DNA of 64,000 bases from [Chlorobium] sp. 445. GTDB taxonomy: Bacteria; Bacteroidota; Chlorobiia; Chlorobiales; Thermochlorobacteraceae. Within the stretch, counting starts at the first letter, position 1. The number at the start of each line of letters is the position of its first letter. Positions 1 to 8,860 of this stretch are shown here, piece by piece. The DNA lies in the NCBI GenBank assembly GCA_002763895.1, contig NSLH01000013.1, forward strand, positions 1 through 64,000, given 5' to 3'. Position numbers and translations under genes: made by a program. The notes beneath the pieces are model-generated. The model saw nothing but the letters and a program-made list of their open reading frames with translations, was not told the DNA's origin and ran no database searches.

Positions 1-228
1 GACGCTATCGGAGCGATTGCCAATGCGGTTGTCGCGCGCGGGGCACAGGCGTTTGGACTATGGCCACGCGCAGGCTACGAGTTTGAGCAATCAAAAGGGC
101 TATATGATGAGCAGCACTTCTGGGGACTGGTGCTCGATTTTGAAAATCAAAGTGATTTGACCGATCAGCGTATTAAGCAGTGGTGCGCGCAAATTCGCGA
201 GGAACTCGGCATTGACGCTCAAGCATAG
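1..228 (+). CDS. fldA: Flavodoxin, C-terminal part (5' end outside window)
   Basis: The open frame runs from the first base to a TAG at 226-228 and gives the last 75 residues of a long-chain flavodoxin. Visible are the family's GYEFEQSKGL segment, the GLVLDFENQSDLT stretch and a final amphipathic helix ending near QIREELGID. Flavodoxins are small cytosolic FMN electron carriers that replace ferredoxin under iron limitation, for example between photosystem-derived reductant and NADP reductase. The FMN phosphate-binding loop lies upstream of the window, so only the family call is supported here. The next gene downstream on this strand is uncertain. Confidence 0.8.
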   Translation, partial: DAIGAIANAVVARGAQAFGLWPRAGYEFEQSKGLYDEQHFWGLVLDFENQSDLTDQRIKQWCAQIREELGIDAQA

Positions 229-317
229 AGGCGTAGCTTACATGTAGTTTTATTCTTTGCAAAGTTTATTTTCTTGCAATCTAACGCACGGGGTTGAGGA
301 AAATAAAATTTGAAAGT

Positions 318-602
318 ATGCAAATGCCTAATGAGATGATCAATATGCTAGAGTATGTGCGCTTCTATCTGCTGATTCTGGTATTTGCAATCGGTGTAGT
401 AGTGGGCGGCAGTGTTGCACTCTATTTAGCATTGCTTCAAAGCGTGCGGACAAAAAACCATTGTTGCCGCCCAAGCTACGCTGCGAATCGAGTGCCGCCT
501 AACGATTTAGTATGGCGCAGCAAATTATCAGAGCTACACCTTTCGCAGTGCCATTTGCAAGCAGAAGACTCACGATTTTTTCATGGCTTCTCGCTGAATT
601 GA
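318..602 (+). CDS. Possible small one-TM membrane protein, unrecognised
   Basis: A short frame with ATG choices at 318 and 324 (the open frame extends to a TTG at 294). It encodes a hydrophobic segment of about 23 residues (around YLLILVFAIGVVVGGSVALYL) followed by a polar Cys/His-containing tail. I do not recognise the family and there is no strong ribosome-binding site. The tail has a composition that could be non-coding read-through, so the true gene may be shorter or absent. It sits between flavodoxin and a gene on the opposite strand. Confidence 0.3.
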   Translation: MQMPNEMINMLEYVRFYLLILVFAIGVVVGGSVALYLALLQSVRTKNHCCRPSYAANRVPPNDLVWRSKLSELHLSQCHLQAEDSRFFHGFSLN

Positions 603-669
603 TAAATGAGTCTGAGCTAGCAAATTTGTACAGCGCTGAGAACGCTACGGCAAGTAGAGCGAGTTTAAC

Positions 670-948
670 TCAATCAGCTGAAAACATGGTCCAGATGCCG
701 ATAGCAACGAAGCCAATGCCCGCAATCCATTTGAGTGTTTTCGGAGAGATCCACTTACCGAGTTGCTCTCCTACGACAACGCTAATACCAGCTGCCAAGA
801 CCAGTGCCGTTGTGGCACCGAAGAAAATTGCCCACTTGCTTGTATCGTTTTTTGTAGCAAAAAGTACAGTCGCAAGTTGCGTCTTATCGCCAATTTCAGC
901 GAGAAAGACAGTGCCGAATACGGTAAAAAAAATGCTCCAAAATTGCAT
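670..948 (-). CDS. GDT1/TMEM165 (UPF0016) family half-size membrane protein
   Basis: This 92-residue protein has about three membrane segments and carries the family signature E-x-G-D-K-T (AEIGDKTQLATVLFA) near residues 18-23. GDT1/UPF0016 proteins are predicted cation (Ca/Mn)/H+ antiporters of the inner membrane. Eukaryotic forms have two such repeats, whereas many bacteria encode one-repeat proteins that must pair, sometimes as two adjacent genes. I see only one copy here, so it would act as a homodimer or pair with a copy elsewhere. It lies 85 bases downstream of the DUF2064 gene on the same strand, with a small perfect hairpin between them. Confidence 0.8.
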   Translation of the reverse strand: MQFWSIFFTVFGTVFLAEIGDKTQLATVLFATKNDTSKWAIFFGATTALVLAAGISVVVGEQLGKWISPKTLKWIAGIGFVAIGIWTMFSAD

Positions 949-984
949 CGTTGTTGGTTTGTGTTAAAAAAGTGTCGCTAGGAT

Positions 985-1002
985 GAAATTTAGGTAAATT
1001 TC
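985..1002. repeat. Perfect 7-bp inverted repeat upstream of the GDT1 gene
   Basis: GAAATTT (985-991), loop AGGT, AAATTTC (996-1002). It lies in the 85-base gap upstream of the GDT1-family gene on the minus strand. It has no T-run immediately after it, so an operator or simple mRNA hairpin is as likely as a terminator. It is too small to be one of the manganese riboswitches that often precede such transporters. Confidence 0.35.
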
Positions 1003-1033
1003 AAAAGTTGAAGTGAATGTGGTGTCTATTAAG

Positions 1034-1738
1034 TTACGTCATTGCAGAAACTGCAATCTGCTCACGGGTCGCTAGGTGTATCCTTGCAAGTGCAGCTGAA
1101 GTAAAGGGTAGATGGTCTTGCTGAAGATTTCGAGAAAGGCGCAAGAGATCATCGAGGGTATCGACATCGTACCAGTGTCGCAAGGTGAAAAGACGCCCTG
1201 AAAGGGGGATAATTTGGTGCAAGGTGGCGCGGTAGGTCTCAGACGAACTGTATGGCACGTTTTGGAAGGCCTCAGGGAAAAAGTGGTTCATACCGAGAAG
1301 GTAGTAGCCCCCGTCTGCTGCTGGACCGATGCATAGGGCGTTTTGTGAGTAATGCAGCGAGTCGAAGGCAGCGGTGATATAGTTCAGCGGCAAGTCTGGC
1401 GAGTCTGTGCCAATAATCACGATACGCCGAAAGCCGTCTCGGAAGAGCTCTTGAAAGGCGCGTTGCATGCGCTCGCCTAAATCGGTGCCTTGTTGTTCAC
1501 GTAAAGTAAAAGATTGTGCCGTCAAGTGTGCCTCCAAATCGCCGCCGTTGCCGAGCATCCCACTGACATATCCAAAAATCTCAACGTCTCTCAATGCCCG
1601 AACCTTTGCGAAGGTGTCTTTAACGAATGCGGCATAGAGTGCTGCGGCATCATCTGGAGAGAGTGCGGGTACAAGGCGCGTTTTGACCTTATTTGCTTTT
1701 GCCCATTTGAAAAATATGATTAACGCGGAGCTAAGCAT
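1034..1738 (-). CDS. DUF2064 / TIGR04282 family glycosyltransferase-like protein
   Basis: A 234-residue protein of the DUF2064 family, which has a GT-A/nucleotidyltransferase fold related to CofC and MobA. Conserved features seen are FFKWAKANKVKTRL at the N-terminus (nucleotide-binding loop), GTDLGERM, IGTDSPDLP with the presumed metal-binding Asp, and GPAADGGYYLLG. The C-terminal HWYDVDTLDDL is also typical. The exact substrate of the family is not established; members often occur near glycosyltransferase or arsenosugar/lipid genes. The start at 1738 places the conserved N-terminal strand within the first dozen residues, which fits the family. Confidence 0.8.
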   Translation of the reverse strand: MLSSALIIFFKWAKANKVKTRLVPALSPDDAAALYAAFVKDTFAKVRALRDVEIFGYVSGMLGNGGDLEAHLTAQSFTLREQQGTDLGERMQRAFQELFRDGFRRIVIIGTDSPDLPLNYITAAFDSLHYSQNALCIGPAADGGYYLLGMNHFFPEAFQNVPYSSSETYRATLHQIIPLSGRLFTLRHWYDVDTLDDLLRLSRNLQQDHLPFTSAALARIHLATREQIAVSAMT

Positions 1739-1838
1739 AGGACGCGCAGTTTAACCATAAAAGTTTTGTAAATTACAAATCTTTTAAGAGTGGCATAAAA
1801 ACGACGCAACAATCTTTCGTTGAATCATTCACAAAAGT

Positions 1839-4460
1839 ATGTCAAAATCCGCTGTTTCAGGAGCGAAAAAAGCAAAGAGGGCAGAGACCACGCGCGCTGC
1901 AAAGCCGCCTATCGAAGAAAAACCGCTCATCGCTGAGCCGTATCAAGACCTTGCTGCACTGCTGACCATTGGCGTACTGCTCCTGCTTTTCTTTTGGGAA
2001 GCACTGTTTGGGGGTAAAATTTTTATTACACCTGACAATACAGCTTCGCTTAGCTTGAAGACCTACATAGATGAAGCCATAGAACAAGGCGTCTTCCCGC
2101 AGTGGATTCCATACATATTCAGTGGTATGCCGTCATATGGGTCGCTCTTTACCACTGGCGATCGTGCCTTTGATGTGCTTAATGTGCTCTGGGGCAAATT
2201 CCTGCGGTTCATTACGGCGCCATCGAGCAATGATATTTCGGATTGGGTAATTGTGTATTTCTTCATCTATGGCGCTGGAATCTATACGCTCCTACGTATC
2301 AAAAAAGCAACACCATTTGCAGCGATGGTTGGGGCACTTGGTGGCACATTTGCTACGCTGTCGCTGGTGTGGATTCCTGTTGGGCATAACACCAAAATGG
2401 TGGCAATCTCTATGCTGCCTTTCACACTGGTGTTCTTGGAACGCTTGCGCGAAGAGCATGACTGGAAAAAGAACATCTTTAATCTTGCTGCGCTCGCATT
2501 TGTGCTCAACCTGCAAATTCGCTCTACGCATGTGCAGATGGTTTATTATGCTTATCTGGCGGTAGGGATTTACTTTCTTTTTGAACTTATTTCAGCGCTG
2601 GTGCGTAAAGAGTCGCTGCAAGCATGGCTACGCAGTGTTGCAGGTTTTGTTATTGCAGTAGCAATTGGCTTGTCAATGTCGGCAGATACCTATCTCTCGG
2701 TGGCAGAATACACGCCACACTCGATTCGCGGTTCTGCCAGCATCACAGAAGTGGCGCCTGAACTTAGCCTGCCAACTTCACCTGAGGCAAAGAAAAAACC
2801 TATGGGTTCGGGATTGGATTACGACTATGCGACAAGTTGGTCTTTTGGCGTAAGTGAAGTGCTGACGTTTTTTATTCCGTACTACTACGGCTACGGCAAT
2901 AACACATACTGGGGACCGCAGCCTTTTACAGCATGCCCACAATTTTTTGGTGCAACGATTCTGGTGCTTGCGCTTTTTGGCTTGATATACTATCGGCGTG
3001 AGCACTTCGTGCAGGCTCTAGGCGTGATTGGCACCATTGCTTTGCTTATCTCTTTCGGTAAGTATTTGCCCATACTGTTTGACCCGCTGTTTTACTTCTT
3101 GCCGTTCTTTAACAAGTTCCGTGCGCCCTCAATGATTCTGATTTTGCTACAAACCTCGGCATGCATTCTTGCCGGCTATGGCATCAAGGCGCTTTACGAC
3201 TTGCGTCAAACTCAGCCTGAGAAGGCTATGAAAGCACTGCAGTATATGGCGCTTGGCGCAGTAATCTTACTTTTTGTGGCAATGATTGGCGTCTCAAGCT
3301 ACGAACCTATTTATCTCAAAGAGTATGCGGCAAGTCCGCGCGGTCAGATGCTCATCAAACAAAATCCTGGAATACCCAATGTGATAAAGATGATTTCTGA
3401 TGAATATCGCTTGTTTGATAAAGTAAAAACCGATGTGGTCTTATCGCTGTTCTTTGTCAGCGTCGTGTTTGTAGGGGGATATTTCTTTGCACGCCGTCGA
3501 CTGTCAGCTGCAATTTTTGTGCCACTGGTAGTGATTGCCGTATTGTTAGACCTTTGGCGCGCAAGCGCGGATTTGCTCAAAGATCTCAAAGATGCACAGG
3601 AGCAGAAAGCGTTCTTTGAAAAGCCAGATTTCGTTGAGTTTTTGGAAAAAGATAAAAGCAAGTTCCGCATCAATCCCCATGATTTTAACAAAGAGCCAAA
3701 CTGGCTAGCCTATTTCAAGATGGAGAGTGTAGGTGGCTATCAAGGCGCAAAGTTGCGTCTCTATCAAGATTTGATTGAGACGGTTGGAATGGGTTCTACG
3801 GAAACCCCATTTTTCTTCATAAATCCTGTGATGACGGATCTGCTCAACATCAAATACATCGTGAGTAGTACGCCGTACTCGGTGGTGGGCTTCAAACCGG
3901 TCTTCAACGGCAGTGCGTTTGTTTTAGAGCGTGAAAATCCAACGCCACGATTGTGGTTTGTCAAGGAAGTGCAGCAAGCCACGAATGTAGAAGCCTTGAA
4001 GCATATCATTGCGCAAGACTTCAACCCGCGTGAAAGAGCCTACATTGAAAAAGAGGTGCCGGTACTTGACCCTGTCGATAGCACAGCACAAGTCGAAATT
4101 ACACGCTATGGCATTCAAGACATTGAGATTAAAGCCACAGCTACAGGCAATCATTTTCTCTTTATCAGTGAAATCTACTACCCATCGTGGAAGTGTTACA
4201 TTGATGGACAAGAGACTGAGATTTACAAGACAAACTATGCTTTTCGTGGCATTGTGGTGCCGAAAGGAACGCATGAGATTCGCTTGGTGTATGAATCGCG
4301 TACCTTTGAGATTGGTAAGGTGCTTTCAATCGGTGCAAATGCACTCTTGATAGGGATGTTTGGCTTTGCAGGATTTACAGCGTGGCAACGCCGCCGAACT
4401 TCAGAGATAGCGGCAGCAAGCGGCGCCTCAACGCCGAATGGCAGCGATGCAGCCAAGTGA
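1839..4460 (+). CDS. YfhO-family multispanning membrane protein
   Basis: An 873-residue inner-membrane protein with a cytosolic N-terminus of about 35 residues, then a long series of hydrophobic segments, a periplasmic region of about 250 residues (roughly 590-840) and a final membrane helix near residue 845. This is the architecture of YfhO proteins, GT-C-like enzymes implicated in modifying cell-surface glycopolymers with lipid-linked sugars. The C-terminal ESRTFEIGKVLS before the last helix is typical. The donor and acceptor cannot be read from sequence. It overlaps dprA by 23 bases, implying cotranscription. Confidence 0.8.
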   Translation: MSKSAVSGAKKAKRAETTRAAKPPIEEKPLIAEPYQDLAALLTIGVLLLLFFWEALFGGKIFITPDNTASLSLKTYIDEAIEQGVFPQWIPYIFSGMPSYGSLFTTGDRAFDVLNVLWGKFLRFITAPSSNDISDWVIVYFFIYGAGIYTLLRIKKATPFAAMVGALGGTFATLSLVWIPVGHNTKMVAISMLPFTLVFLERLREEHDWKKNIFNLAALAFVLNLQIRSTHVQMVYYAYLAVGIYFLFELISALVRKESLQAWLRSVAGFVIAVAIGLSMSADTYLSVAEYTPHSIRGSASITEVAPELSLPTSPEAKKKPMGSGLDYDYATSWSFGVSEVLTFFIPYYYGYGNNTYWGPQPFTACPQFFGATILVLALFGLIYYRREHFVQALGVIGTIALLISFGKYLPILFDPLFYFLPFFNKFRAPSMILILLQTSACILAGYGIKALYDLRQTQPEKAMKALQYMALGAVILLFVAMIGVSSYEPIYLKEYAASPRGQMLIKQNPGIPNVIKMISDEYRLFDKVKTDVVLSLFFVSVVFVGGYFFARRRLSAAIFVPLVVIAVLLDLWRASADLLKDLKDAQEQKAFFEKPDFVEFLEKDKSKFRINPHDFNKEPNWLAYFKMESVGGYQGAKLRLYQDLIETVGMGSTETPFFFINPVMTDLLNIKYIVSSTPYSVVGFKPVFNGSAFVLERENPTPRLWFVKEVQQATNVEALKHIIAQDFNPRERAYIEKEVPVLDPVDSTAQVEITRYGIQDIEIKATATGNHFLFISEIYYPSWKCYIDGQETEIYKTNYAFRGIVVPKGTHEIRLVYESRTFEIGKVLSIGANALLIGMFGFAGFTAWQRRRTSEIAAASGASTPNGSDAAK

Positions 4461-5568
4461 TGCAGCATTCATGCTCGAGCTTCTTGCGCTCTCCAGAGCG
4501 CCGTCTATTGGTGCAGCACGATTACGGGCAGTGGTCTCTTTTTTTCATGACCCCAGTCGCGCCCGAGATGCTACGCCCTCAGAACTCATGCGCATTGAAG
4601 GCATTGGTGAACAAATTGCACACTCACTTTATACCTACCTGCGCAGCACAGACTACCGCGCAGCACATATTGCTGCAGAACGCCAACTCGAGCAAGCTCA
4701 AAAACTGGGTGCAAAAATTTTAACGCTATGGGATTCCGCCTATCCTACGCTGCTCAAAGACATTTATGATGCGCCGCCTTACCTTTTTGTGCGTGGCACA
4801 CTGGCTCAGCATGCGCTGCGTATTGCTGTTGTGGGCACACGCCACCCGACCGAATACGGCAAGAATGTAACACGGAAACTCACCGCAGCGTTAGCTAATG
4901 CACAAGCTGAAATCGTAAGCGGGTTAGCCTTTGGCATAGATATTCTGGCACATCAGACTGCATTGGAATCAGGCACGCGTACACTGGCAGTTTTAGGCTC
5001 TGGCGTCGACACCATTTACACCGACCCCAAAGGCAAACTTTACCCTAAAATTATTGAGCATGGTGCGATTCTCTCTGAAGAGTGGCTAGGCACAGTGCCA
5101 ATTGCTGAAAACTTTCCGAAGCGTAACCGCATCATTTCAGGGCTCTCGCAAGGCGTGCTGATTGTGGAATCGGATGTCAAGGGCGGCGCAATGATCACGG
5201 CAAGATATGCGCTTGATCAAAACCGTGAGGTCTTTGCTGTGCCCGGCAGCATTTATTCGCACAAGTCCAATGGAACAAATGCACTGATTCGCGACAACAG
5301 AGCAAAATTAGTCATGAGCGCAGAAGATATTCTCTCTGAACTGCACGTGGAAACGCGCAGCACGCCCGAAGACCCTACACTTACTCTGCCAGACCTTTCC
5401 CCCGAAGAACTCAAAGTCTATCAAGCGCTTTCCGATACACCAATGCACATTGATGATCTTTGTGACAGCACAGGGCTTGATGTATCAGATGCACTGATCA
5501 TTTTGTTTGAGTTGGAACTAAAAAATTGTGCCAAACAATTGCCCGGCAAGTTTTTTCAGCGTGCTTGA
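4438..5568 (+). CDS. dprA: DNA-processing protein DprA
   Basis: A 376-residue DprA, the cytosolic protein that binds incoming single-stranded DNA during transformation and loads RecA. In order: a helix-hairpin-helix region (residues 10-70, SIGAARLRAVV and RIEGIGEQIA), the Rossmann core (75-300) with VVGTRHPTEYG, SGLAFGIDILAH, LAVLGSGVD and the FPKRNRIISGLS loop, and a C-terminal DprA winged helix (about 310-376). The start at 4438 overlaps the end of the YfhO gene; in-frame ATGs at 4447 and 4471 are alternatives. No other competence gene is in the window. Confidence 0.93.
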   Translation: MAAMQPSDAAFMLELLALSRAPSIGAARLRAVVSFFHDPSRARDATPSELMRIEGIGEQIAHSLYTYLRSTDYRAAHIAAERQLEQAQKLGAKILTLWDSAYPTLLKDIYDAPPYLFVRGTLAQHALRIAVVGTRHPTEYGKNVTRKLTAALANAQAEIVSGLAFGIDILAHQTALESGTRTLAVLGSGVDTIYTDPKGKLYPKIIEHGAILSEEWLGTVPIAENFPKRNRIISGLSQGVLIVESDVKGGAMITARYALDQNREVFAVPGSIYSHKSNGTNALIRDNRAKLVMSAEDILSELHVETRSTPEDPTLTLPDLSPEELKVYQALSDTPMHIDDLCDSTGLDVSDALIILFELELKNCAKQLPGKFFQRA

Positions 5569-5607
5569 AGAAAATGAAGTTAATGATGTTTTTCTGTGTA
5601 AAAATTT

Positions 5608-6020
5608 TCAAACCGGCGGTTCTACGTTCCTGAATGCTTTGCGCGCAACCGATGCAGAGATGATGCCTGAGAGTCCACCTACAACAATAGCAACGGCGAT
5701 ATCGTAAAGCAAGCGCATGATATACCCACCAAATAGCAAAAGTTGCAGGATGTTAAGTGCTAAGCAGCCAAGGAGTGTTGCCATAACGCTAATGCGAAAA
5801 GCCTCCCAGTAGCTCAAAAAAGTTTGTGTGTCTTGATGTAGTGGTATGCTGTAAGACCGCCGCATAGCACCATCCCGATGCCGTAACGATTCAGTTGATT
5901 GACGAAAGGAGTAATACCAATCACAAAGTAGATCAGGGCGCCTAAAAAAATAGAGCGCCTCGGACTAGGCAAAGTTGGACTAGCAGACTCAGGTAAGTCA
6001 GATAACTTAGGCTCAGGCAT
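5608..6020 (-). CDS. Unrecognised four-TM membrane protein, split by a frameshift
   Basis: Two overlapping minus-strand frames, 5814-6020 and 5608-5865, read as one 137-residue protein if one base is added to the T6 run (A6 at 5816-5821 on the plus strand). The first frame ends KTHKLF-stop, and the second continues with LSYWEAFRISVMA. The joined protein has a Pro/Ser-rich N-terminus and about four membrane helices in two pairs. The total length becomes an exact number of codons after the correction. I do not recognise the family; it resembles small DUF4199-like membrane proteins only in layout. It converges on dprA. Confidence 0.6.
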
Positions 6021-6070
6021 TGAAACTCCGTGAAAACGTGTAACTTCTGTAAAACTGTACGAGCGAAATT

Positions 6071-7999
6071 ATGGAATCTGTGCAAACTTTCCTTAGAGGT
6101 GTTGCGCCATTCTCACTCCTAAGTGATAAAGAACTTGAGGAATTAGGCAAGAAACTGCTCATTGAATTTTTCCCGAAAGATACGCTGATTTTGCGGCGCG
6201 ATGTCGACAAAGCTGAGTTTGTCTATGTCGTGCGCAAAGGCGCGGTGCACATTACGCGGGGTATTGCTGACGAAAATGAACGCTTGGTCAGCATCTGTGG
6301 TGAAAAGGACATCTTCGGTGTCTCATCTGTGCTCGAAAACGAAGCCTTTGTCTTCAATGCGAAGACAAGTCAAGACACGATTTGCTATCTTTTGCCAAAA
6401 GAGGATTTCAAGGCTTTGCTAAGTAAGCATAAAGCGCTCGCTGATTTTTTCTCATCCCAACTCTCGGTCTCACTGGCTAATGCGTATCTAGAAGGTACGC
6501 TTCGGCTCGCGCAGCGCAAGTCTACGGATGAACTCTCCTTGCTTTACAATCCGATTCGCAGTTTAATAAAGCGCAGCCCAGTGGTGTGTCCGCCTGAACT
6601 CTCCGTGCGTGAAGCTGCGGAAGTGATGACCTTAGAGCGTATCGGCTCAATTGTCGTTGTCGACGAACAGCGTCGCCCAATTGGGATTCTGACGGATACA
6701 GATATGCGCGCAAAAATCGTAGCGAAAAATATCCCGACCGATACCCCAATCTCGAAGGTGATGTCTTCACCTGTCATAACAATTGACGCTGAACAAAGCA
6801 TCTTGGATGGTCTGATGCTGATGACACGGCGACGCATCCATCATCTTTGCGTGACGGAATCGCAGGGCGCAACGGAACAGTTCCTAGGCCTTGTCTCTAA
6901 GCACGATTTGGTGCTCTTGCATGGCATTAGTCCCGTTGCTGCAGTCAAGAACTTAGAGTCGCAGCAAAACGTGCAAGGGTTGCTCGAGACACGGACACAG
7001 ATGGATGCAGTCATTGATTCGCTGATTTCGCAAGGTATTCGCGCTAGAAAACTCACGGAAATTATCACGGCATTCAACGACAAACTGACCGAGAAACTGC
7101 TTGAGTTTGCCATGCAACGCATGCAAGAGCAAGGTGAAGGCACGCCACCTTTGCCTTTTGCATGGATGGCGCTGGGCAGCGAGGGGCGTAAAGAACAAAC
7201 CACTGCCACCGATCAAGACAATGCAATTGTCTTTGAGAATACATCAGACAGTGAGCGTGCCAAAGCCTATTTCTTGAAAATGGCAGAGTTCGTGGTCAAT
7301 GACTTAGAGCAGTGTGGGTTCCCAAAGTGCAAAGGATTTATTATGGCGACCACACCAGAGTGGTGCGTCTCGCTCAATGAGTGGAAGCAACATTTTCGCA
7401 AGTGGGTACATTCTGCGCACCCGAAAGCCTTATTGCACTCGACCATCTTTTTAGATTTCCGTGCCCTCTATGGCAAAACAGAACTGATTGATGCACTCTA
7501 TGACACACTCTTCAAAGAAATAGACCAAGCACCCAACTTTCTCTTTTTCATGACGCAGAATGCACTGCGCACAAAGCCGCCGATTGGCTTCTTCGGTACA
7601 TTCGTAGTGGAATCGTCAGGTGAGAACAAGCACAAGTTTAATCTCAAAGAACGCGCCTTGCGCCCGCTGATTGATTCAGCTCGGATTCTTTCGCTGGCAG
7701 CACGCGTAGCAGAAACTTCGACGGTAAAGCGGCTTAGCCTTGCTAAAGAACAGGGGCTGTTGCGCGAGGCACTGCTTGAAAATGCCATCGAAGCCTTTGA
7801 TTACCTGATGACCTTACGCCTGACACATCATAGCCGGCAGCGGCAAATAGGCAAAACGCCTGATAACTTTATTGACCCTGACGATCTTTCTGCAATTGAG
7901 CGTAACGCAGTCAAAGAAGCCTTTCGTGTCATTGAAGAACTGCAAGCAGAACTGCGCGATAAGTTTGGCGGCGGCAGAGAAGTGCAACTCTATGAATAA
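6071..7999 (+). CDS. cNMP-binding / CBS / DUF294 nucleotidyltransferase-like regulator
   Basis: A 642-residue cytosolic protein with four recognisable modules: a cyclic nucleotide-binding fold (about 10-130), two CBS domains (about 165-285, including SIVVVDEQRRPIGILTDTD), a DUF294 nucleotidyltransferase-like domain with GSEGRKEQT and TDQDNA near residues 366-382, and the DUF294 C-terminal helical domain (about 490-630). The TDQD motif keeps the acidic pair expected for metal and nucleotide binding, so activity is possible. In many bacteria this protein is encoded beside a DEDDh exonuclease and the DUF4212/VC_2705-type symporter, as it is here. It is inferred to sense nucleotides and control uptake. 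Confidence 0.9.
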   Translation: MESVQTFLRGVAPFSLLSDKELEELGKKLLIEFFPKDTLILRRDVDKAEFVYVVRKGAVHITRGIADENERLVSICGEKDIFGVSSVLENEAFVFNAKTSQDTICYLLPKEDFKALLSKHKALADFFSSQLSVSLANAYLEGTLRLAQRKSTDELSLLYNPIRSLIKRSPVVCPPELSVREAAEVMTLERIGSIVVVDEQRRPIGILTDTDMRAKIVAKNIPTDTPISKVMSSPVITIDAEQSILDGLMLMTRRRIHHLCVTESQGATEQFLGLVSKHDLVLLHGISPVAAVKNLESQQNVQGLLETRTQMDAVIDSLISQGIRARKLTEIITAFNDKLTEKLLEFAMQRMQEQGEGTPPLPFAWMALGSEGRKEQTTATDQDNAIVFENTSDSERAKAYFLKMAEFVVNDLEQCGFPKCKGFIMATTPEWCVSLNEWKQHFRKWVHSAHPKALLHSTIFLDFRALYGKTELIDALYDTLFKEIDQAPNFLFFMTQNALRTKPPIGFFGTFVVESSGENKHKFNLKERALRPLIDSARILSLAARVAETSTVKRLSLAKEQGLLREALLENAIEAFDYLMTLRLTHHSRQRQIGKTPDNFIDPDDLSAIERNAVKEAFRVIEELQAELRDKFGGGREVQLYE

Positions 8000-8071
8000 C
8001 TGACATAAAGCTACACGCATGAGCAAGACTTGTCGTACAATGCAAGAAAGTACAAGCACAAATTCAAGCCG

Positions 8072-8785
8072 ATGAAGTGGATAAAACAACTCTTTGCACG
8101 CAAACAATCAGCGGTTGAGCTCCCTGATAATGTGGCACCGTATTTCAATGCCGAGTTACCTTCAAAAAAATTGCCAATTGATACCTTGCGGTTTGTTGTC
8201 GTCGATACAGAAACCACAGGCTTGAATCCTGCAAAAGGCGATCGGTTGCTTTCTATTGGTGCTGTTGCTATTGAAGGACTGCGTGTGGATTTGAGCCAGA
8301 TCTTTTTTGAGAAAATTTACTGCGAAAGACATTCCCCGCCAGAGACAATCGCCGTGCATCTGATCACACCAGAGGAAAGCCGTCATGCACCGCATCCCTC
8401 GGAAGTGTTACCCAAATTTTTGTCCTTCATTCAAAGTGATGTACTGATTGCGCATCATGCCCGTTTTGACTTAGCATTTTTGAATGCAGAACTTCAGCAT
8501 CACTATGGCAGAGACTTACGCAATTATTGCCTTGATACAATTGACCTAGCACATTTTTTAGCTAGTACCAATCAATCTTCTGAATATCTCGGCTTGAATC
8601 CGAGGCAGATGGAAGAGTATGAGTTAGGCAGACTTGCAGCTTCGTTGAATATACCTGTTGAAACGCGCCATGATGCACTCAACGATGCAATTACCACAGC
8701 GCAAGTTGCAGCTGTCTTGCTCAAACGCTTAACCAGAGCAGGTGTCTTGACACTGCAAGATTTGCTCTATCTTTCCCGCATTTAA
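8072..8785 (+). CDS. DEDDh 3'-5' exonuclease (DNA polymerase III epsilon-like)
   Basis: A 237-residue exonuclease of the DnaQ fold. All three Exo motifs are visible: Exo I VVDTETTGL, Exo II HHARFDLAFLN, and Exo III RHDALNDA with the catalytic His and Asp. I chose the ATG at 8072 (MKWIKQLFARKQ); the frame also extends to a TTG at 8030. It follows the CBS/DUF294 gene by about 70 bases on the same strand. The pairing of this exonuclease type with DUF294 and the symporter genes recurs across bacteria, so it is probably not the replicative proofreading subunit. Its real substrate, perhaps a signalling oligonucleotide, is unknown. Confidence 0.88.
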   Translation: MKWIKQLFARKQSAVELPDNVAPYFNAELPSKKLPIDTLRFVVVDTETTGLNPAKGDRLLSIGAVAIEGLRVDLSQIFFEKIYCERHSPPETIAVHLITPEESRHAPHPSEVLPKFLSFIQSDVLIAHHARFDLAFLNAELQHHYGRDLRNYCLDTIDLAHFLASTNQSSEYLGLNPRQMEEYELGRLAASLNIPVETRHDALNDAITTAQVAAVLLKRLTRAGVLTLQDLLYLSRI

Positions 8786-8833
8786 TCTGCCCCAAGCACG
8801 CACACATCACATTATTACCATTTGGTTAAGGAC

Positions 8834-8860
8834 TTGACAGATAACAAAAAAGTGTTATTT
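8834..8860 (+). promoter_or_regulatory. Candidate promoter with operator-like inverted repeat
   Basis: TTGACA at 8834-8839 matches a -35 hexamer, followed by a possible -10 TTATTT at 8855-8860 (15-base spacing, shorter than ideal). Between and overlapping them is a perfect inverted repeat ATAACA (8841-8846) / TGTTAT (8853-8858), placed where a repressor or activator dimer would sit. It lies about 370 bases upstream of the symporter operon start codon. The -10 assignment is weak. Confidence 0.4.

Noticed and set aside
512-967. Plus-strand open frame opposite the GDT1 gene
   Set aside because: It is the complement of a recognisable GDT1 protein, with no family likeness and Ser/Ala/Thr-rich composition typical of a shadow.
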